A stretch of DNA of 64,000 nucleotides from Shewanella sp. KT0246. Lineage in GTDB: Bacteria; Pseudomonadota; Gammaproteobacteria; Enterobacterales; Shewanellaceae. Below the pieces are notes generated by a model. That model worked only from the letters and a program-made list of their open reading frames with translations. It ran no database searches and was not told where the DNA came from. Shown here piece by piece: positions 31,191-41,359 of the stretch. Every line of letters begins with the position of its first letter. Positions within the stretch are counted from its first letter, which is position 1. The stretch covers positions 1 to 64,000 of the forward strand of contig NZ_BPEV01000002.1 of NCBI RefSeq assembly GCF_019654955.1, written 5' to 3'. The position numbers and the translations under genes are program-made.

Positions 31191-32723
31191 TTAGATTGTA
31201 ACCTTATGTAATAAAGTTACCAACGGTGAAGCAGTAGGTTTACCGTATAAAGGGTGACCTTCTGTGGCACTACCCGCAATATCAATATGTGCAAAAGGCA
31301 GAGGGGTTTGCGATTGAGTCCCATGTTCAGCTAAACCCGATGCATTAATCAAAAAAGCAGCAGGATATTGATGTCCGCGGGCTGTTATAGCAGATGGTCC
31401 GTTATTCGATGACAACAATTCACCTTGCCCTGATATATTGTTTACTTTAGCAAAATCATCATGACGAAGACGAGAAAGCTCAACCGACTCCCCCCATTGA
31501 TCTGCAATTGCCGCAATACCTTCACCAATGCCCATCTGCTTTGACACCGCATTTTCAACTACTGCAGTATAACCGCCATAACAGCGCACTACATGACCTG
31601 TTAATGTAGCAACTGAAAATAGTTGCGGGTTCACAGCTGTTACCGCCTTTAATCTTAAATGTGATAATAAGTCTGCTAACACTAAACGCCCTTCAGCATC
31701 AGTGTTACCAATTCTGACTCGAACACCTGCATGACTATTGATAATTTCATCAGGTACAAAAGCATCACTGCCAATACTGTTTCTAACCAAACCAAGCTCA
31801 GCAATAACACGAATACCTTTAGGCTTTAAAATCGATAAGGTTTTCATAAGTCCAGCAACGGCTGCTGCGCCGCCTTTATCTCGGCTCATGCCAGCCATCC
31901 CGCCAGCGACCTTAATATCTGCACCACCGGTATCGTAAATCACGCCTTTTCCTGCAAATAAGAAGGTTTTTTCAATTTCGCCTTCTGATGCATATTCAAT
32001 TTTAACGACTCGAGGTTGATGTCTTGGAACACAAAATGACGCTCGTCCTACTGCGCACAACAGAGGGTAATCACGCTCAAGCTCCTCTTGTTCCTCAACA
32101 ACTGATACACTCAAGCCGCTGCCTTCAAAAGCATCAACGCAATAGTCAGCAAATGCTGGTGCAGCCATTCTTTCTGGTTCAGTTCCGCATAAGTCACGAG
32201 CAAGTACTTTGCCGCTTTCAACTGCATTGAGTAACTCACTGCAAGATTGAGTCACCAATAATCCTATATTAATCATTGCTGGTGAGCTTTGTTCAGCTTC
32301 GCGATACTCAAGTGATTGCCATAACTCTTGGCCGCAAGCTAAAGCCGAAACTTGCTTGGCATATTGATAACGAGTATCACTATGTTCACTGACCACAAGT
32401 AAAGGTTTAACTGAACCAGCGGCTTTAGCTATGGCAATACCTTCTCGGGCAGCTTTAGCAAATACGGTCACGTCACTATATTCGTTTTCAGCATTGATAA
32501 CCGGCGATACAATTAAACGACCGCCAGCAAGTCCTGGGGCTAATAATAATGTTGCGCTGCGTCCAATACGTTGATCAATTTGTTTAGCATGATTGGCGAG
32601 TAGCTTGATTTCATCCTGCGCTACATTGTCTAAATTAGAAGCGACAACAATCACGGCATCCCAGCCATGTCCTTCAAAAATTGCTTCATCACTCTGAACG
32701 TCTACTAGATCCACTTGAAACAT
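31191..32723 (-). CDS. leucyl aminopeptidase family (M17) metallopeptidase
   Basis: Removes N-terminal residues from peptides using two metal ions. The 510-residue protein keeps all expected M17 residues: Lys259 and Asp264 (GKGVIYDTGG), Lys271, Asp282 (SRDKGG), and Asp342, Glu344 and Arg346 in the signature NTDAEGRL. The N-terminal half is divergent from E. coli PepA, and the length is PepA-like and not PepB-like, so I give no gene symbol. AAGGAAGG precedes the ATG. It lies divergent from pepD, another peptidase. Confidence 0.9.
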   Translation of the reverse strand: MFQVDLVDVQSDEAIFEGHGWDAVIVVASNLDNVAQDEIKLLANHAKQIDQRIGRSATLLLAPGLAGGRLIVSPVINAENEYSDVTVFAKAAREGIAIAKAAGSVKPLLVVSEHSDTRYQYAKQVSALACGQELWQSLEYREAEQSSPAMINIGLLVTQSCSELLNAVESGKVLARDLCGTEPERMAAPAFADYCVDAFEGSGLSVSVVEEQEELERDYPLLCAVGRASFCVPRHQPRVVKIEYASEGEIEKTFLFAGKGVIYDTGGADIKVAGGMAGMSRDKGGAAAVAGLMKTLSILKPKGIRVIAELGLVRNSIGSDAFVPDEIINSHAGVRVRIGNTDAEGRLVLADLLSHLRLKAVTAVNPQLFSVATLTGHVVRCYGGYTAVVENAVSKQMGIGEGIAAIADQWGESVELSRLRHDDFAKVNNISGQGELLSSNNGPSAITARGHQYPAAFLINASGLAEHGTQSQTPLPFAHIDIAGSATEGHPLYGKPTASPLVTLLHKVTI

Positions 32724-32961
32724 GAGCCTTCCTTTTTAGTATTTTTTATTAAGGTATGAACAGTCTGCTTTGAACAATAAATAATAGCGAGTAACCATCA
32801 TCAAAGTATATAAATTTAAAACCTTACGAGGGTTAATATTTATTTACATATATTTGATAAAGAGCAAACAATCAAATGGCCACAGATCACAGTCAAACTT
32901 GCTTGATATGCTAGACTGTTGACCATCTATTCCCACCTCAAAAACAAATAAGGGAGTCTTC

Positions 32962-34422
32962 GTGACAGCGATCAATCAATTATATCCTCAGCCTCTATGG
33001 CAATGGTTTGAACAGATTTGTTCAATTCCGCATCCTTCAAAATTCGAACAAGCATTAAGTGAACATATTCAGCAATGGGCTAAGTCAAAAAGCTTAAGTG
33101 TTGTCGAAGACAAAGTGGGAAACCTCATCATTAAAAAGCCTGCTTTTCCAGGTATGGAAGATCGTAAAGTTGTGGTACTTCAAGCCCACATAGATATGGT
33201 GCCGCAAAAAAACGCCGACAAAGAACATGACTTCGAGAAAGATCCCATTGAAGCATACGTTGATGGCGAATGGGTTAAAGCCAATGGCACGACCTTAGGT
33301 TCAGATAATGGTATTGGTATGGCATCAGCTTTAGCAGTGCTTGGCGCAGATGATATCAAACACGGCCCATTAGAAGTGTTACTGACCATTGATGAAGAAG
33401 CCGGTATGACTGGCGCTTTCGGTCTTGAAGCAGGCATGTTGGATGCGGATATTTTAATTAATACCGATTCTGAACAAGAAGGCGAAATTTACATGGGTTG
33501 CGCAGGCGGTGTTGACGCTCAATTAAGCGTGCCAATGTCTTGGCAAGCCCCTGAGCAAACCAACGCAAGCTTTAGCTTGACCTTATCAGGGCTTAAAGGT
33601 GGTCACTCTGGCGTGAACATCCATTTAGGTCGCGGTAATGCCAATAAGTTACTTGCCCGCTTCTTATTTAGCTACGCTGATGACCTTGCTCTAGAGCTGG
33701 TTAATTTCACTGGCGGATCACTACGTAATGCCATCCCTCGTGAAGCCAGCATTAGCTTTATGTTACCAAGTGACAACCAAGCAAACCTTGAACAAGCGAT
33801 AAGTGAGTTCCAAGCAATTGTACGCGCAGAATTATCAATTGCCGATCCAGATATGCTGCTAACACTTGCAACAGTGGATGCGCCAGAAAAAGTCATGAGT
33901 GAAGATGCGCAAAACACCTTAATTGATTTACTCCACGCATGCCCTAACGGCGTAATGCGCATGAGTGATGAAGTTGAAGGCGTAACTGAAACTTCATTAA
34001 ATGTTGGTGTTATCAACACTGAAAATGAATCTGTTGAAGTGTTATGTCTAATCCGCTCATTAATTGATTCAGGTCGCGTTGAAATTGAAACTCAATTAAC
34101 TGCACTTGCCAATCTTTCAGGTGCAAGTATTGGGCTATCTGGCGCTTACCCTGGTTGGAAGCCTGATAATAACTCCCCTGTTATGGCCATTGTTCGTGAT
34201 ACTTACAATGACATCTACAAAAAAGATCCTACTATCATGGTCATCCATGCAGGTCTTGAATGTGGACTATTTAAAGAGCCTTACCCAACAATGGATATGG
34301 TCTCGATTGGTCCTACGATTCGCTACCCACACAGCCCAGATGAAATGGTTAACATCACCACAGTGGGTCAATACTGGGAGCTACTATTAGCTGTACTAGA
34401 ACGTATTCCAGCTAAAGACTAG
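32962..34422 (+). CDS. pepD: aminoacyl-histidine dipeptidase (PepD, M20 family)
   Basis: Cytoplasmic zinc dipeptidase that cleaves Xaa-His and other dipeptides. The 486-residue protein has the M20 zinc ligands in VLQAHIDMVPQ, GSDNGIGMA and IDEEAGMTGAFG, with the dimerisation domain inserted at about 190-390 and the late LECGLF and SIGPTIRYPHSPDE segments. The start codon is GTG with GGGAG about 7 bases upstream. It is divergent from the M17 gene and ends in a clear terminator. Confidence 0.96.
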   Translation: MTAINQLYPQPLWQWFEQICSIPHPSKFEQALSEHIQQWAKSKSLSVVEDKVGNLIIKKPAFPGMEDRKVVVLQAHIDMVPQKNADKEHDFEKDPIEAYVDGEWVKANGTTLGSDNGIGMASALAVLGADDIKHGPLEVLLTIDEEAGMTGAFGLEAGMLDADILINTDSEQEGEIYMGCAGGVDAQLSVPMSWQAPEQTNASFSLTLSGLKGGHSGVNIHLGRGNANKLLARFLFSYADDLALELVNFTGGSLRNAIPREASISFMLPSDNQANLEQAISEFQAIVRAELSIADPDMLLTLATVDAPEKVMSEDAQNTLIDLLHACPNGVMRMSDEVEGVTETSLNVGVINTENESVEVLCLIRSLIDSGRVEIETQLTALANLSGASIGLSGAYPGWKPDNNSPVMAIVRDTYNDIYKKDPTIMVIHAGLECGLFKEPYPTMDMVSIGPTIRYPHSPDEMVNITTVGQYWELLLAVLERIPAKD

Positions 34423-34443
34423 GTTTCGAATTAGAATTCAATT

Positions 34444-34473
34444 AAAAGGCTGCCATTTGACAGCCTTTTTTAT
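34444..34473 (+). terminator. intrinsic terminator after pepD
   Basis: AAAAGGCTG-CCATTTGA-CAGCCTTTT stem followed by TTATT, 20 bases after the pepD stop; the A-run lets it act for the convergent dinB too. Confidence 0.85.
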
Positions 34474-34498
34474 TAGCAAGTTTTCAGTCACCTTAATC

Positions 34499-35587
34499 TT
34501 AAAAGTTTAAATCTAATTGCTCACTACTACGTGATTGTTCAGCAGTTTCAATTACAATATCAGCAAGTCCAACGGAGACGCCCACCAAACGGATCCCCCT
34601 GCCATTAGCTCGCTCTAATGCTTGTGTCAGTAGCTCTTGAAATAAATTAACCGAAATCTCATCACTTCTATGCTCAATCGTGGTTTGTTTAAAATCATTA
34701 AACTTAAGCTTCACCACTTGTTTATGGATCTGTCTGTCTTTAGCACTTCGGTGCACCCTAGCAATCAACTCTTGAATAAGTTGTGGCATGACGTTATTAC
34801 ATTGCTCAAGAGTGAAAATATCTTGCGCAAGTGTCGTTTCAACCCCTACTGATTTTCGAATTCTATTTGGACTAATCAATCGATTATCAATACCTTGAGA
34901 ACGCTCTATTAAAACACCACCAAACTTACCAAATGCCGTAATTAACTTATCACTTGGGTACTGCTGCACATCGGCACATGTATTCAGGCCTAATGCGGCC
35001 AACTTAGCCGAGGTAACTTTACCTACTCCTGGAATTTTATTTAATGTCAGAGGCTTAACAAAATCTGCGATGGCATCAGGCGGGATCACATACTGGCCAT
35101 TGGGTTTATTTAAATCAGACGCTATCTTAGCTAAGAACTTAATCGGAGCAACACCTGCCGATGCTGTTAAGCCAGTCACGTCAAAAATTTCTTTACGAAT
35201 GGCCTCTGCAATCAATGTAGCACTGCCCTTACACTCCTTACAATCAGTGACATCAAGATAAGCCTCATCTAACGACAGTGGTTCAACTAAGTCAGTGTAA
35301 CGATGAAAAATTTCACGAATTTGCACAGAAACAGATTTGTATACATTCATACGCCCAGGCACTAATGTAAGATTTGGACACAATTTAAGTGCCTGGTAAC
35401 TCGACATGGCAGAGCGCACTCCAAATTCACGCGCTTCATAATTGCAGGTACTGATGACACCTCTACGATCACTTCTCCCACCTACTGCTAAGGGCTTACC
35501 TCGAAGCTCAGGAAAGTCGCGCATTTCCACTGCGGCGAAATAACAATCCATGTCGATATGAATAATTTTTCGTACTGAGTTTGTCAT
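34499..35587 (-). CDS. dinB: DNA polymerase IV (Y-family)
   Basis: Error-prone translesion polymerase. The 362-residue protein has the catalytic carboxylates in [14 protein letters not shown] (Asp12, Asp14 region) and SLDEAYLDV (Asp107, Glu108), the HhH region [14 protein letters not shown] at about 180, and the little-finger domain. The end [11 protein letters not shown] resembles the beta-clamp binding motif QLxLxF (QLDLNF at the extreme C terminus), as in E. coli Pol IV. A LexA-type box lies 210 bases upstream. Confidence 0.97.
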   Translation of the reverse strand: MTNSVRKIIHIDMDCYFAAVEMRDFPELRGKPLAVGGRSDRRGVISTCNYEAREFGVRSAMSSYQALKLCPNLTLVPGRMNVYKSVSVQIREIFHRYTDLVEPLSLDEAYLDVTDCKECKGSATLIAEAIRKEIFDVTGLTASAGVAPIKFLAKIASDLNKPNGQYVIPPDAIADFVKPLTLNKIPGVGKVTSAKLAALGLNTCADVQQYPSDKLITAFGKFGGVLIERSQGIDNRLISPNRIRKSVGVETTLAQDIFTLEQCNNVMPQLIQELIARVHRSAKDRQIHKQVVKLKFNDFKQTTIEHRSDEISVNLFQELLTQALERANGRGIRLVGVSVGLADIVIETAEQSRSSEQLDLNF

Positions 35588-35796
35588 CGTTAATCTATAT
35601 CTGTTGCTGAGTCATCATTAGTTTGAGTGTTGTTCCATCAGCTATTGGTGTGGCTGACTTATCCGATGCAGCTTATTGGTCATTAGCGCTGTAGTATCTT
35701 GTGTAATGTCTGGCTTAGTTAATAACTGGATACTAGTGCCCACTAAGCGACTAAAAGAAGATAATAGCCAAAACATAGAAGTTTGTACATAAAACA

Positions 35797-35812
35797 CTGT
35801 ATATAAAAACAG
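35797..35812 (-). promoter_or_regulatory. LexA (SOS) box upstream of dinB
   Basis: CTGT-ATATAAAA-ACAG matches the SOS consensus CTGT-N8-ACAG exactly, in the 412-base gap before dinB. It implies damage-inducible dinB with a leader of roughly 180 bases. The rest of this gap shows only the bfr terminator. Confidence 0.75.
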
Positions 35813-35917
35813 TACCACTATTTATTGTTCAATGAGTTAATTATAAGTTTCTGTTTTAGTCGGTATCAGTTATTACCCCTCAAAAAATATCTACAAAAAA
35901 GCCAAACTGAAAAATAG

Positions 35918-35945
35918 ACACAAAAAAGCCCAACATCGTTGGGCT
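35918..35945 (-). terminator. intrinsic terminator after the bacterioferritin pair
   Basis: AGCCCAAC-GAT-GTTGGGCT on the minus strand followed by TTTTTTG, 55 bases after the last bacterioferritin stop. Confidence 0.87.
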
Positions 35946-36000
35946 AAGTATGATGACTTCGCGCGGCAAGCTAGTTTTTAATTAGCTGCCTGATAGAAAA

Positions 36001-36468
36001 CTACATTTTTGTCTGTAGGTAATTCTGTAAACCAACGCGATCAATCAATCTAATTTGTTTTTCTAACCAGTACATGTGATCTGATTCAGTATCATCAAGT
36101 AATACTTCTAAGATTTCGCGAGTTTGGAAGTCTTCTTTGGCTTCACATAGCGCTATCACTTCACGTAAATGATCTGCAACTGCGTATTCATAGTTTAGGT
36201 CGTTCTTCAGCATTTCTTCAACGTCTTTACCGATGTTTAATGCTTCACGGCTTGCAACATCAGGTGTGCCTTCAAGGAACAAGATGCGCTGAACAAGCTT
36301 AGCAGCATGGGCTTTTTCATCATCAGACTCATGAAGAATACGCGTGTATAGTTCGTCAAATCCCCAATCTTCATACATGTGAGCATGTACAAAGTACTGG
36401 TCCATAGCCGACAATTCACCGGTTAATAGTGCGTTAAGCGCTGCAATGACTTCTGGATTACCTTTCAT
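36001..36468 (-). CDS. bfr: bacterioferritin, ferroxidase-type subunit
   Basis: Iron-storage four-helix-bundle subunit, 155 residues. By alignment with E. coli Bfr the ferroxidase ligands are kept: Glu18, Glu51, His54, Glu94, and Glu128/His131 (one-residue shift). The haem-ligand position Met52 is Lys here, so this subunit probably does not bind haem by itself. It lies 12 bases after its paralogue and shares the Fur box upstream of that gene. The two products probably mix in one 24-mer, as described for two-subunit bacterioferritins of other proteobacteria. Confidence 0.93.
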   Translation of the reverse strand: MKGNPEVIAALNALLTGELSAMDQYFVHAHMYEDWGFDELYTRILHESDDEKAHAAKLVQRILFLEGTPDVASREALNIGKDVEEMLKNDLNYEYAVADHLREVIALCEAKEDFQTREILEVLLDDTESDHMYWLEKQIRLIDRVGLQNYLQTKM

Positions 36469-36480
36469 GTTAATTTCCTA

Positions 36481-36951
36481 TTAATCTTTAATTTGTGATT
36501 GAAGGTAGTTTTGAATACCTGTTTGATTGATCAATTCTTTTTGAGATTCAATCCAATCTAGATGTTCTTCTTCATCTTCGAGTAAATCTTCTAATAAGTC
36601 GCGGCTAACATAATCGCGCTCTGCTTCACACAACTTGATAGTTTCACGCAATACCACTAATTGTTCAGTTAGCGCTTGCTCATCACAATCAAGCATTTCT
36701 TCACAGTGCTCACCAATACGTAATTTGTCTAACTGTTGTAAGTTAGGCAGGCCTTCCAAAAACAATACACGCTCAATTAACTTGTCAGCATGTTTCATGT
36801 CTTGAATCGACTTTTTGTATTCTTTTTCATTGAGGTTTTCTAATCCCCAATGCTTAAACATGCGCGCATGCAAGAAATATTGGTTAATTGCAGTTAACTC
36901 ACAAGTCAGCACACGGTTTAGCTGACTAATTACTTTTGGATGGCCTTTCAT
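36481..36951 (-). CDS. bfr: bacterioferritin, haem-binding-type subunit
   Basis: A 156-residue paralogue of the next gene. It keeps the haem ligand Met52 (in DMKHAD), Glu18, His54, Glu127 and His130, but position 51 is Asp and position 94 is Leu, so the di-iron ferroxidase site looks impaired. The pattern is complementary to the neighbour. The ATG beginning MKGHPKV has AAGGA 7 bases upstream; seven upstream codons from a TTG-type start are discarded. A Fur-like box lies about 105 bases upstream. Confidence 0.93.
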   Translation of the reverse strand: MKGHPKVISQLNRVLTCELTAINQYFLHARMFKHWGLENLNEKEYKKSIQDMKHADKLIERVLFLEGLPNLQQLDKLRIGEHCEEMLDCDEQALTEQLVVLRETIKLCEAERDYVSRDLLEDLLEDEEEHLDWIESQKELINQTGIQNYLQSQIKD

Positions 36952-37053
36952 GATTTTGTCCTTTAAATGCAAGATTGATCTGGATCAATTTCCAACAGAA
37001 TAGTACATACGTTCACAAAACACAAATACCCTTTAAAATCATAAACTTAATTA

Positions 37054-37073
37054 TTGATAATCATTATCATTAT
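37054..37073 (-). promoter_or_regulatory. Fur box upstream of the bacterioferritin operon
   Basis: TTGATAATCATTATCATTAT closely matches the Fur consensus (GATAAT/ATTATC hexamers). It is about 105 bases before the first bfr gene in an otherwise gene-free 420-base gap. Iron-dependent control is expected; the direction of control is not readable here. Confidence 0.75.
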
Positions 37074-37257
37074 AACTTAGGTTATTAACTAGGTTCATAA
37101 ATTCCCGATGCTAACTATCTTCAATAGAATCACGCCTCTATGGAAAAACGTCAATTATCAAACATGCGTAAAATCACAAAAATCAGTGAAATTGTTAATT
37201 GAAAACACCTCAAAATAGTTTTGTAAAGTTTGTATCTCACTGCATAGTTATTTCCTG

Positions 37258-37298
37258 AAAAAAAATCCAGATAAGCAAAAGCTCATCTGGATTTTATT
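37258..37298 (-). terminator. intrinsic terminator after nqrM
   Basis: AATCCAGAT...ATCTGGATT arms with an inner GAGC/GCTT step, followed on the minus strand by eight T residues, 80 bases after nqrM. It closes the nqr cluster. Confidence 0.85.
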
Positions 37299-37376
37299 TT
37301 TGACACCTTCTTGTTAAAGAAAATGCCAATAGAATTTTTCACTAGTCCACTGTGCCAATAACATGGCTAAAAGTGA

Positions 37377-37598
37377 TTAAATGATGCGATTTTGATTTAA
37401 CTTTGCTTCTCGCTCAGACTCAGCCATACGGCGTTTACGTTTATCACATGGGTCATCGCAGTCACAAGCTTTTTCAATACCTAATACACCTAAACCACCG
37501 CAGCTTCCTTCAACTGCTTTTCTCTTGATGATATAGCCAACAGACATCAATAGAAAAAATAATAACAACACAACGAACGCTGCAATAAAGGTACTCAT
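37377..37598 (-). CDS. nqrM: Na(+)-NQR maturation protein NqrM
   Basis: A 73-residue membrane-anchored protein with one N-terminal helix (about 4-23) and four cysteines (33, 45, 47, 51) in the pattern SCGG...ACDCDDPCDK typical of NqrM (former DUF539). NqrM is known to be needed for iron insertion into the Na+-translocating NADH:quinone reductase. The ATG beginning MSTFIAAF has GGAG 6 bases upstream. It follows apbE at the end of the nqr cluster, the usual place. Confidence 0.93.
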   Translation of the reverse strand: MSTFIAAFVVLLLFFLLMSVGYIIKRKAVEGSCGGLGVLGIEKACDCDDPCDKRKRRMAESEREAKLNQNRII

Positions 37599-37670
37599 AA
37601 TGTTCTCCAACTTTTTCTTCTGATCTGGAAATATCGCATAGTGAAACTCATCGTCTTAATTTTGCCGCAT

Positions 37671-38684
37671 TTATTGAATGTACGGTGCAAATGCTTCACT
37701 GTAAAACACATCATAATCTTCACCATCTTTTTCAATCAGCATCACTGGTAAGTGCTGATCGTGTGCCAAAGCTAATGAAGCCTCAGTACCTAACACCATC
37801 ATAGCAGTCGCATATGCATCTGCAGTCATACTGCTAGGGTGCAAGACAGTAACAGAGGCTAGCTTATGCTTAATTGGATACCCTGTGCGAGGATCGATTA
37901 AATGCGAAAAGCGTTCGCCATTTTCTTCGTAATAAATTCGGTAGTCACCAGATGTTGCCAGTGCCATGTTTCCTGGTTCAACAACTTGTTGAACCGACGC
38001 CCCTTCTGTTGAAGGTTTTTCAACAGCGATACGCCAAGGCGCACCATCATCTTTAACGCCTTTAACGCTGATTTCACCACCGATTTCGACTAAGTAACCT
38101 TCTACTTGGTACTTATCTAGTAAGTTCGCTATTTTATCGACACCATAGCCTTTGGCTAATGATGATAAATCGACATATAAATCAGGGTTAGTTTTAGTCA
38201 GTTTTAATCCATTAATAGTAAAACCGTTAATATCGGCTTTGGCTTTCACTCTTTCAATGGTTTCTGCGCTTGGTATTTCAGTTGGACGTTTATCTGGCCC
38301 AAAACCCCATAAATTGACTAATGGGCCTAGGGTAATATCAAGTGCGCCATCAGTAACATCATAGAGTCGTAACCCTTCTTTGAAGACTTCTATCGTATCT
38401 TCTGAAACGGTAATACTTTGATTAATTCCAAGCTGATTAAATTTTGATAATTCAGATCTCGGCCTATAAGTCGACATTTGATCATTCACCAATTCAAGCG
38501 CAATATCGATTTCAGCTTGCAGTAATTGTGTCGTTGGTAAACGGTCATTACGTACCACTTTAATATGGTAAGTAGTGCCCATCGTTTTTCCAGCAAGTGA
38601 CACGATTTTATCTTCAGTTCCACAAGCTGTTAGGAATAATAAAACAAGGGATACAGCAATCGATTTTATAGCAATCTTTATCAT
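37671..38684 (-). CDS. apbE: FAD:protein FMN transferase ApbE
   Basis: Periplasmic flavinyltransferase that attaches FMN to threonines of NqrB and NqrC. The 337-residue lipoprotein has a signal peptide with lipobox FLTAC, then GKTMGTTYHIKV, DLSSLAKGYGVDK, EIGGEISVKG and the metal-binding DPRTGYP and TADAYATAMMVLG. The ATG at MIKIAIKS is chosen; the upstream 27 codons overlap a hairpin and lack similarity. It lies between nqrF and nqrM. Confidence 0.96.
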   Translation of the reverse strand: MIKIAIKSIAVSLVLLFLTACGTEDKIVSLAGKTMGTTYHIKVVRNDRLPTTQLLQAEIDIALELVNDQMSTYRPRSELSKFNQLGINQSITVSEDTIEVFKEGLRLYDVTDGALDITLGPLVNLWGFGPDKRPTEIPSAETIERVKAKADINGFTINGLKLTKTNPDLYVDLSSLAKGYGVDKIANLLDKYQVEGYLVEIGGEISVKGVKDDGAPWRIAVEKPSTEGASVQQVVEPGNMALATSGDYRIYYEENGERFSHLIDPRTGYPIKHKLASVTVLHPSSMTADAYATAMMVLGTEASLALAHDQHLPVMLIEKDGEDYDVFYSEAFAPYIQ

Positions 38685-38710
38685 TTCAAACTTCAAATTA
38701 GTAATATCTA

Positions 38711-38766
38711 AAATAAAAAATTGCAGCTTACTAACTAGAGTGACCTCCGTGTCAGCGAGCTGCAAT
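38711..38766 (-). terminator. stem-loop between nqrF and apbE
   Basis: Nine-base arms ATTGCAGCT/AGCTGCAAT enclose a smaller TGAC/GTCA hairpin and are followed on the minus strand by TTTTTTATTTT. It looks like a terminator or attenuator that would lower apbE-nqrM expression relative to nqrA-F. Confidence 0.7.
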
Positions 38767-38818
38767 TTATGACGTTCAATGTCTTTTGGTTAATTGCTAA
38801 TCTTTAAGGATTAACGCA

Positions 38819-40066
38819 TTAGCCACCAAAGTCATCGAGCAAGATGTTTTCATCTTCAACACCTAAGTCTTTAAGCATACCGATTACGGCAGCATTCATC
38901 ATTGGAGGTCCACACATGTAAAACTCACAATCTTCTGGTGCATCATGGTCACGTAAGTAGTTTTCGTACAATACGTTATGAATGAAACCAGTGTAGCCAT
39001 CCCAGTTATCTTCTTCTTGCGGATCAGATAATGCAACGTGCCACTCAAAGTTTTCATTGGTTGATGCTAAACCGTCAAAATCTTCAACATAGAACATTTC
39101 ACGCTTAGAACGAGCACCATACCAGAAACTCATCTTACGCTTAGAGTTAAGACGCTTAAGCTGGTCGAAGATGTGTGAACGCATTGGCGCCATACCAGCA
39201 CCACCACCAACAAACACCATTTCAGCATCTGTTTCTTTAGCGAAGAACTCACCAAATGGACCAGAGATAGTGACTTTGTCACCTTCTTTTAGGCTCCAGA
39301 TGTACGATGACATTTTACCACAAGGTAAGGTCAAATTACGTGGCGGCGGCGTAGCAATACGCACGTTCAACATAATGATACCAAATTCTTCTGGATAGTT
39401 TGCCATTGAATATGCACGAATGGTCTCTTCATCAACTTTTGATTCTAAGTTGAAGAAGCCAAAGTGCTCCCAGTCGCCACGGTATTCAGCAGGAACATCA
39501 AAATCTGCATATTTAACATGGTGAGCTGGTGCTTCAATCTGAATGTAACCACCGGCGCGGAAAGGTACAGATTCATCACCAGGAATTTGCAGCTTAAGTT
39601 CTTTAATGAACGTTGCTTTGTTATCGTTTGAGATAACTTCACATTCCCATTTCTTGATGCCGAAAATTTCTTCATCAAGTTCGATGTCCATATCAGTTTT
39701 AACGTTAACCTGACAGGCTAATCGACAACCCTGACGAGCTTCACCTTTGCTAATATGATCAAGTTCTGTAGGTAGAATATCACCACCACCAGACTTAATG
39801 TTAACGCGACACTGACCACATGAGCCACCGCCACCACAGGCACTTGATACGAAAATACCATTATCTGCTAACGCACCTAATAGTTTATTACCCGCACCTG
39901 TTTTAATTGCTTTATCGCTATCATCATTGATTGAGATAGTGATATCACCGCTAGCGACTAACTTAGATTTAGCGAATAAAATCACTAAAACTAAAATCAG
40001 TACGATAGCGGTAAACATACTCACACCTAGATAAACATCTATTGGAGTAGCGTTAAGAATATCCAT
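38819..40066 (-). CDS. nqrF: Na(+)-translocating NADH:quinone reductase subunit F
   Basis: NADH-oxidising entry subunit. The 415-residue protein has an N-terminal membrane helix (about 10-30), a 2Fe-2S ferredoxin domain with the cysteine cluster [12 protein letters not shown] plus a later Cys in RQGCRLACQ, an FAD domain with RAYSMANYP, and an NADH domain with [15 protein letters not shown]. It is the last of the six nqr subunit genes, 46 bases after nqrE. Confidence 0.98.
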   Translation of the reverse strand: MDILNATPIDVYLGVSMFTAIVLILVLVILFAKSKLVASGDITISINDDSDKAIKTGAGNKLLGALADNGIFVSSACGGGGSCGQCRVNIKSGGGDILPTELDHISKGEARQGCRLACQVNVKTDMDIELDEEIFGIKKWECEVISNDNKATFIKELKLQIPGDESVPFRAGGYIQIEAPAHHVKYADFDVPAEYRGDWEHFGFFNLESKVDEETIRAYSMANYPEEFGIIMLNVRIATPPPRNLTLPCGKMSSYIWSLKEGDKVTISGPFGEFFAKETDAEMVFVGGGAGMAPMRSHIFDQLKRLNSKRKMSFWYGARSKREMFYVEDFDGLASTNENFEWHVALSDPQEEDNWDGYTGFIHNVLYENYLRDHDAPEDCEFYMCGPPMMNAAVIGMLKDLGVEDENILLDDFGG

Positions 40067-40112
40067 TAACTTTATCCTTTAAGGTTCAAATTAATACGTC
40101 GTAAGGTTTCTC

Positions 40113-40721
40113 TTAAAGAGATACACCTGAGAACGACATGAAACCTAGCGCCATTAAGCCTGAAGTGATGAAGGTAATACCTAAACCACGTAAGCCTTTT
40201 GGCACATCAGAATACTTCATTTTCTCGCGAAGACCTGCTAGCAATACGATTGCTAAAGCCCAACCAATACCAGAGCCAATACCGAATACTAAACTCTCGC
40301 CAAGGTTGTAATCACGCTCAACCATGAATGAAACTGCACCAAAAATCGCACAGTTTACGGTGATCAATGGTAAGAAAATACCTAACGCGTTATACAAAGG
40401 TGGAAAATACTTATCTAACGCCATTTCCAAAATTTGTACTAAAGCAGCGATAACACCGATGAAGGTAATGAACTTCAAGAAGCTCAAATCTGCATCAGGA
40501 ACACCAGCCCAAGCAAGCGCGCCTGGTGCTAATAATCCTTGGTAGATGATTTGGTTAACTGGTACAGCAATGGCAAGAACCACAATTACTGCTACACCAA
40601 GGCCCATCGCTGTGGTGACTTTCTTAGACACAGCTAAGAAAGTACACATACCCAAGAAGAAGGCTAATGCCATGTTCTCAATGAATATCGAACGAATTAA
40701 CAGACTAATATAATGTTCCAT
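40113..40721 (-). CDS. nqrE: Na(+)-translocating NADH:quinone reductase subunit E
   Basis: Integral membrane subunit, 202 residues with six hydrophobic helices; homologous to NqrD and Rnf[21 protein letters not shown] and [11 protein letters not shown] are family marks; the conserved Cys of the latter and of the first-half FLGMCTFLA are the paired residues that bind an intramembrane iron centre with NqrD. Five bases separate it from nqrD. Confidence 0.97.
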   Translation of the reverse strand: MEHYISLLIRSIFIENMALAFFLGMCTFLAVSKKVTTAMGLGVAVIVVLAIAVPVNQIIYQGLLAPGALAWAGVPDADLSFLKFITFIGVIAALVQILEMALDKYFPPLYNALGIFLPLITVNCAIFGAVSFMVERDYNLGESLVFGIGSGIGWALAIVLLAGLREKMKYSDVPKGLRGLGITFITSGLMALGFMSFSGVSL

Positions 40722-40726
40722 TGCGC

Positions 40727-41359
40727 TTACCCTTTTGCTTCTACTTGCTCTGGCTTATAAGTACGAATAATCCAGATCAACATACCGATCAAGAAGAACG
40801 CACTAGGAGGAAGAAGTAACAAACCATTTGGCTGGTACCAACCACCGTCAGAGACTTTGCTTAGGATTTCAACGCCAAATAACGAACCGTTACCAAATAG
40901 CTCACGGAAGAAGCCAACTGATAATAGGATTGCACCGTAGCCTAAGCCGTTACCGATACCATCCATGAAGCTCATTAAAGGAGGAGTTTTCATCGCATAG
41001 GCTTCTGCACGACCCATTACAATACAGTTAGTAATAATCAAACCAACAAATACTGATAACTGCTTAGCGACGTCATAGGCGTAAGCTTGCAGCACTTGGT
41101 CTACCACGATTACTAATGAAGCAATAATGGTCATTTGCACAATAATACGAACACTACTTGGAATGTGATTACGTAAAATCGAAATAAATAAGTTCGAAAA
41201 TGCCGTCACCGCAGTCAACGCTAATGTCATTACGATGGCTGTTTCCATTTTAGCGGTTACAGCTAGCGCACTACATACACCCAAAATTTGCAAAGCAATT
41301 GGGTTGTTGTTAATGATAGGTCCAGTTAGAACCTGTTTAAGTTCTTTAGCATCAGCCAT
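40727..41359 (-). CDS. nqrD: Na(+)-translocating NADH:quinone reductase subunit D
   Basis: Integral membrane subunit of 210 residues, related to RnfE and pseudo-symmetric with NqrE. It carries [13 protein letters not shown] and [16 protein letters not shown], each with the conserved cysteine for the NqrD/NqrE iron centre, and ends in a basic tail. Its ATG overlaps the nqrC stop (TAATG), so translation is coupled. Confidence 0.97.
   Translation of the reverse strand: MADAKELKQVLTGPIINNNPIALQILGVCSALAVTAKMETAIVMTLALTAVTAFSNLFISILRNHIPSSVRIIVQMTIIASLVIVVDQVLQAYAYDVAKQLSVFVGLIITNCIVMGRAEAYAMKTPPLMSFMDGIGNGLGYGAILLSVGFFRELFGNGSLFGVEILSKVSDGGWYQPNGLLLLPPSAFFLIGMLIWIIRTYKPEQVEAKG

Noticed and set aside
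37054..37073. Fur box assigned to nqrM or apbE
   Set aside because: Those genes end before it on the same strand; the box lies upstream of the bacterioferritin genes.
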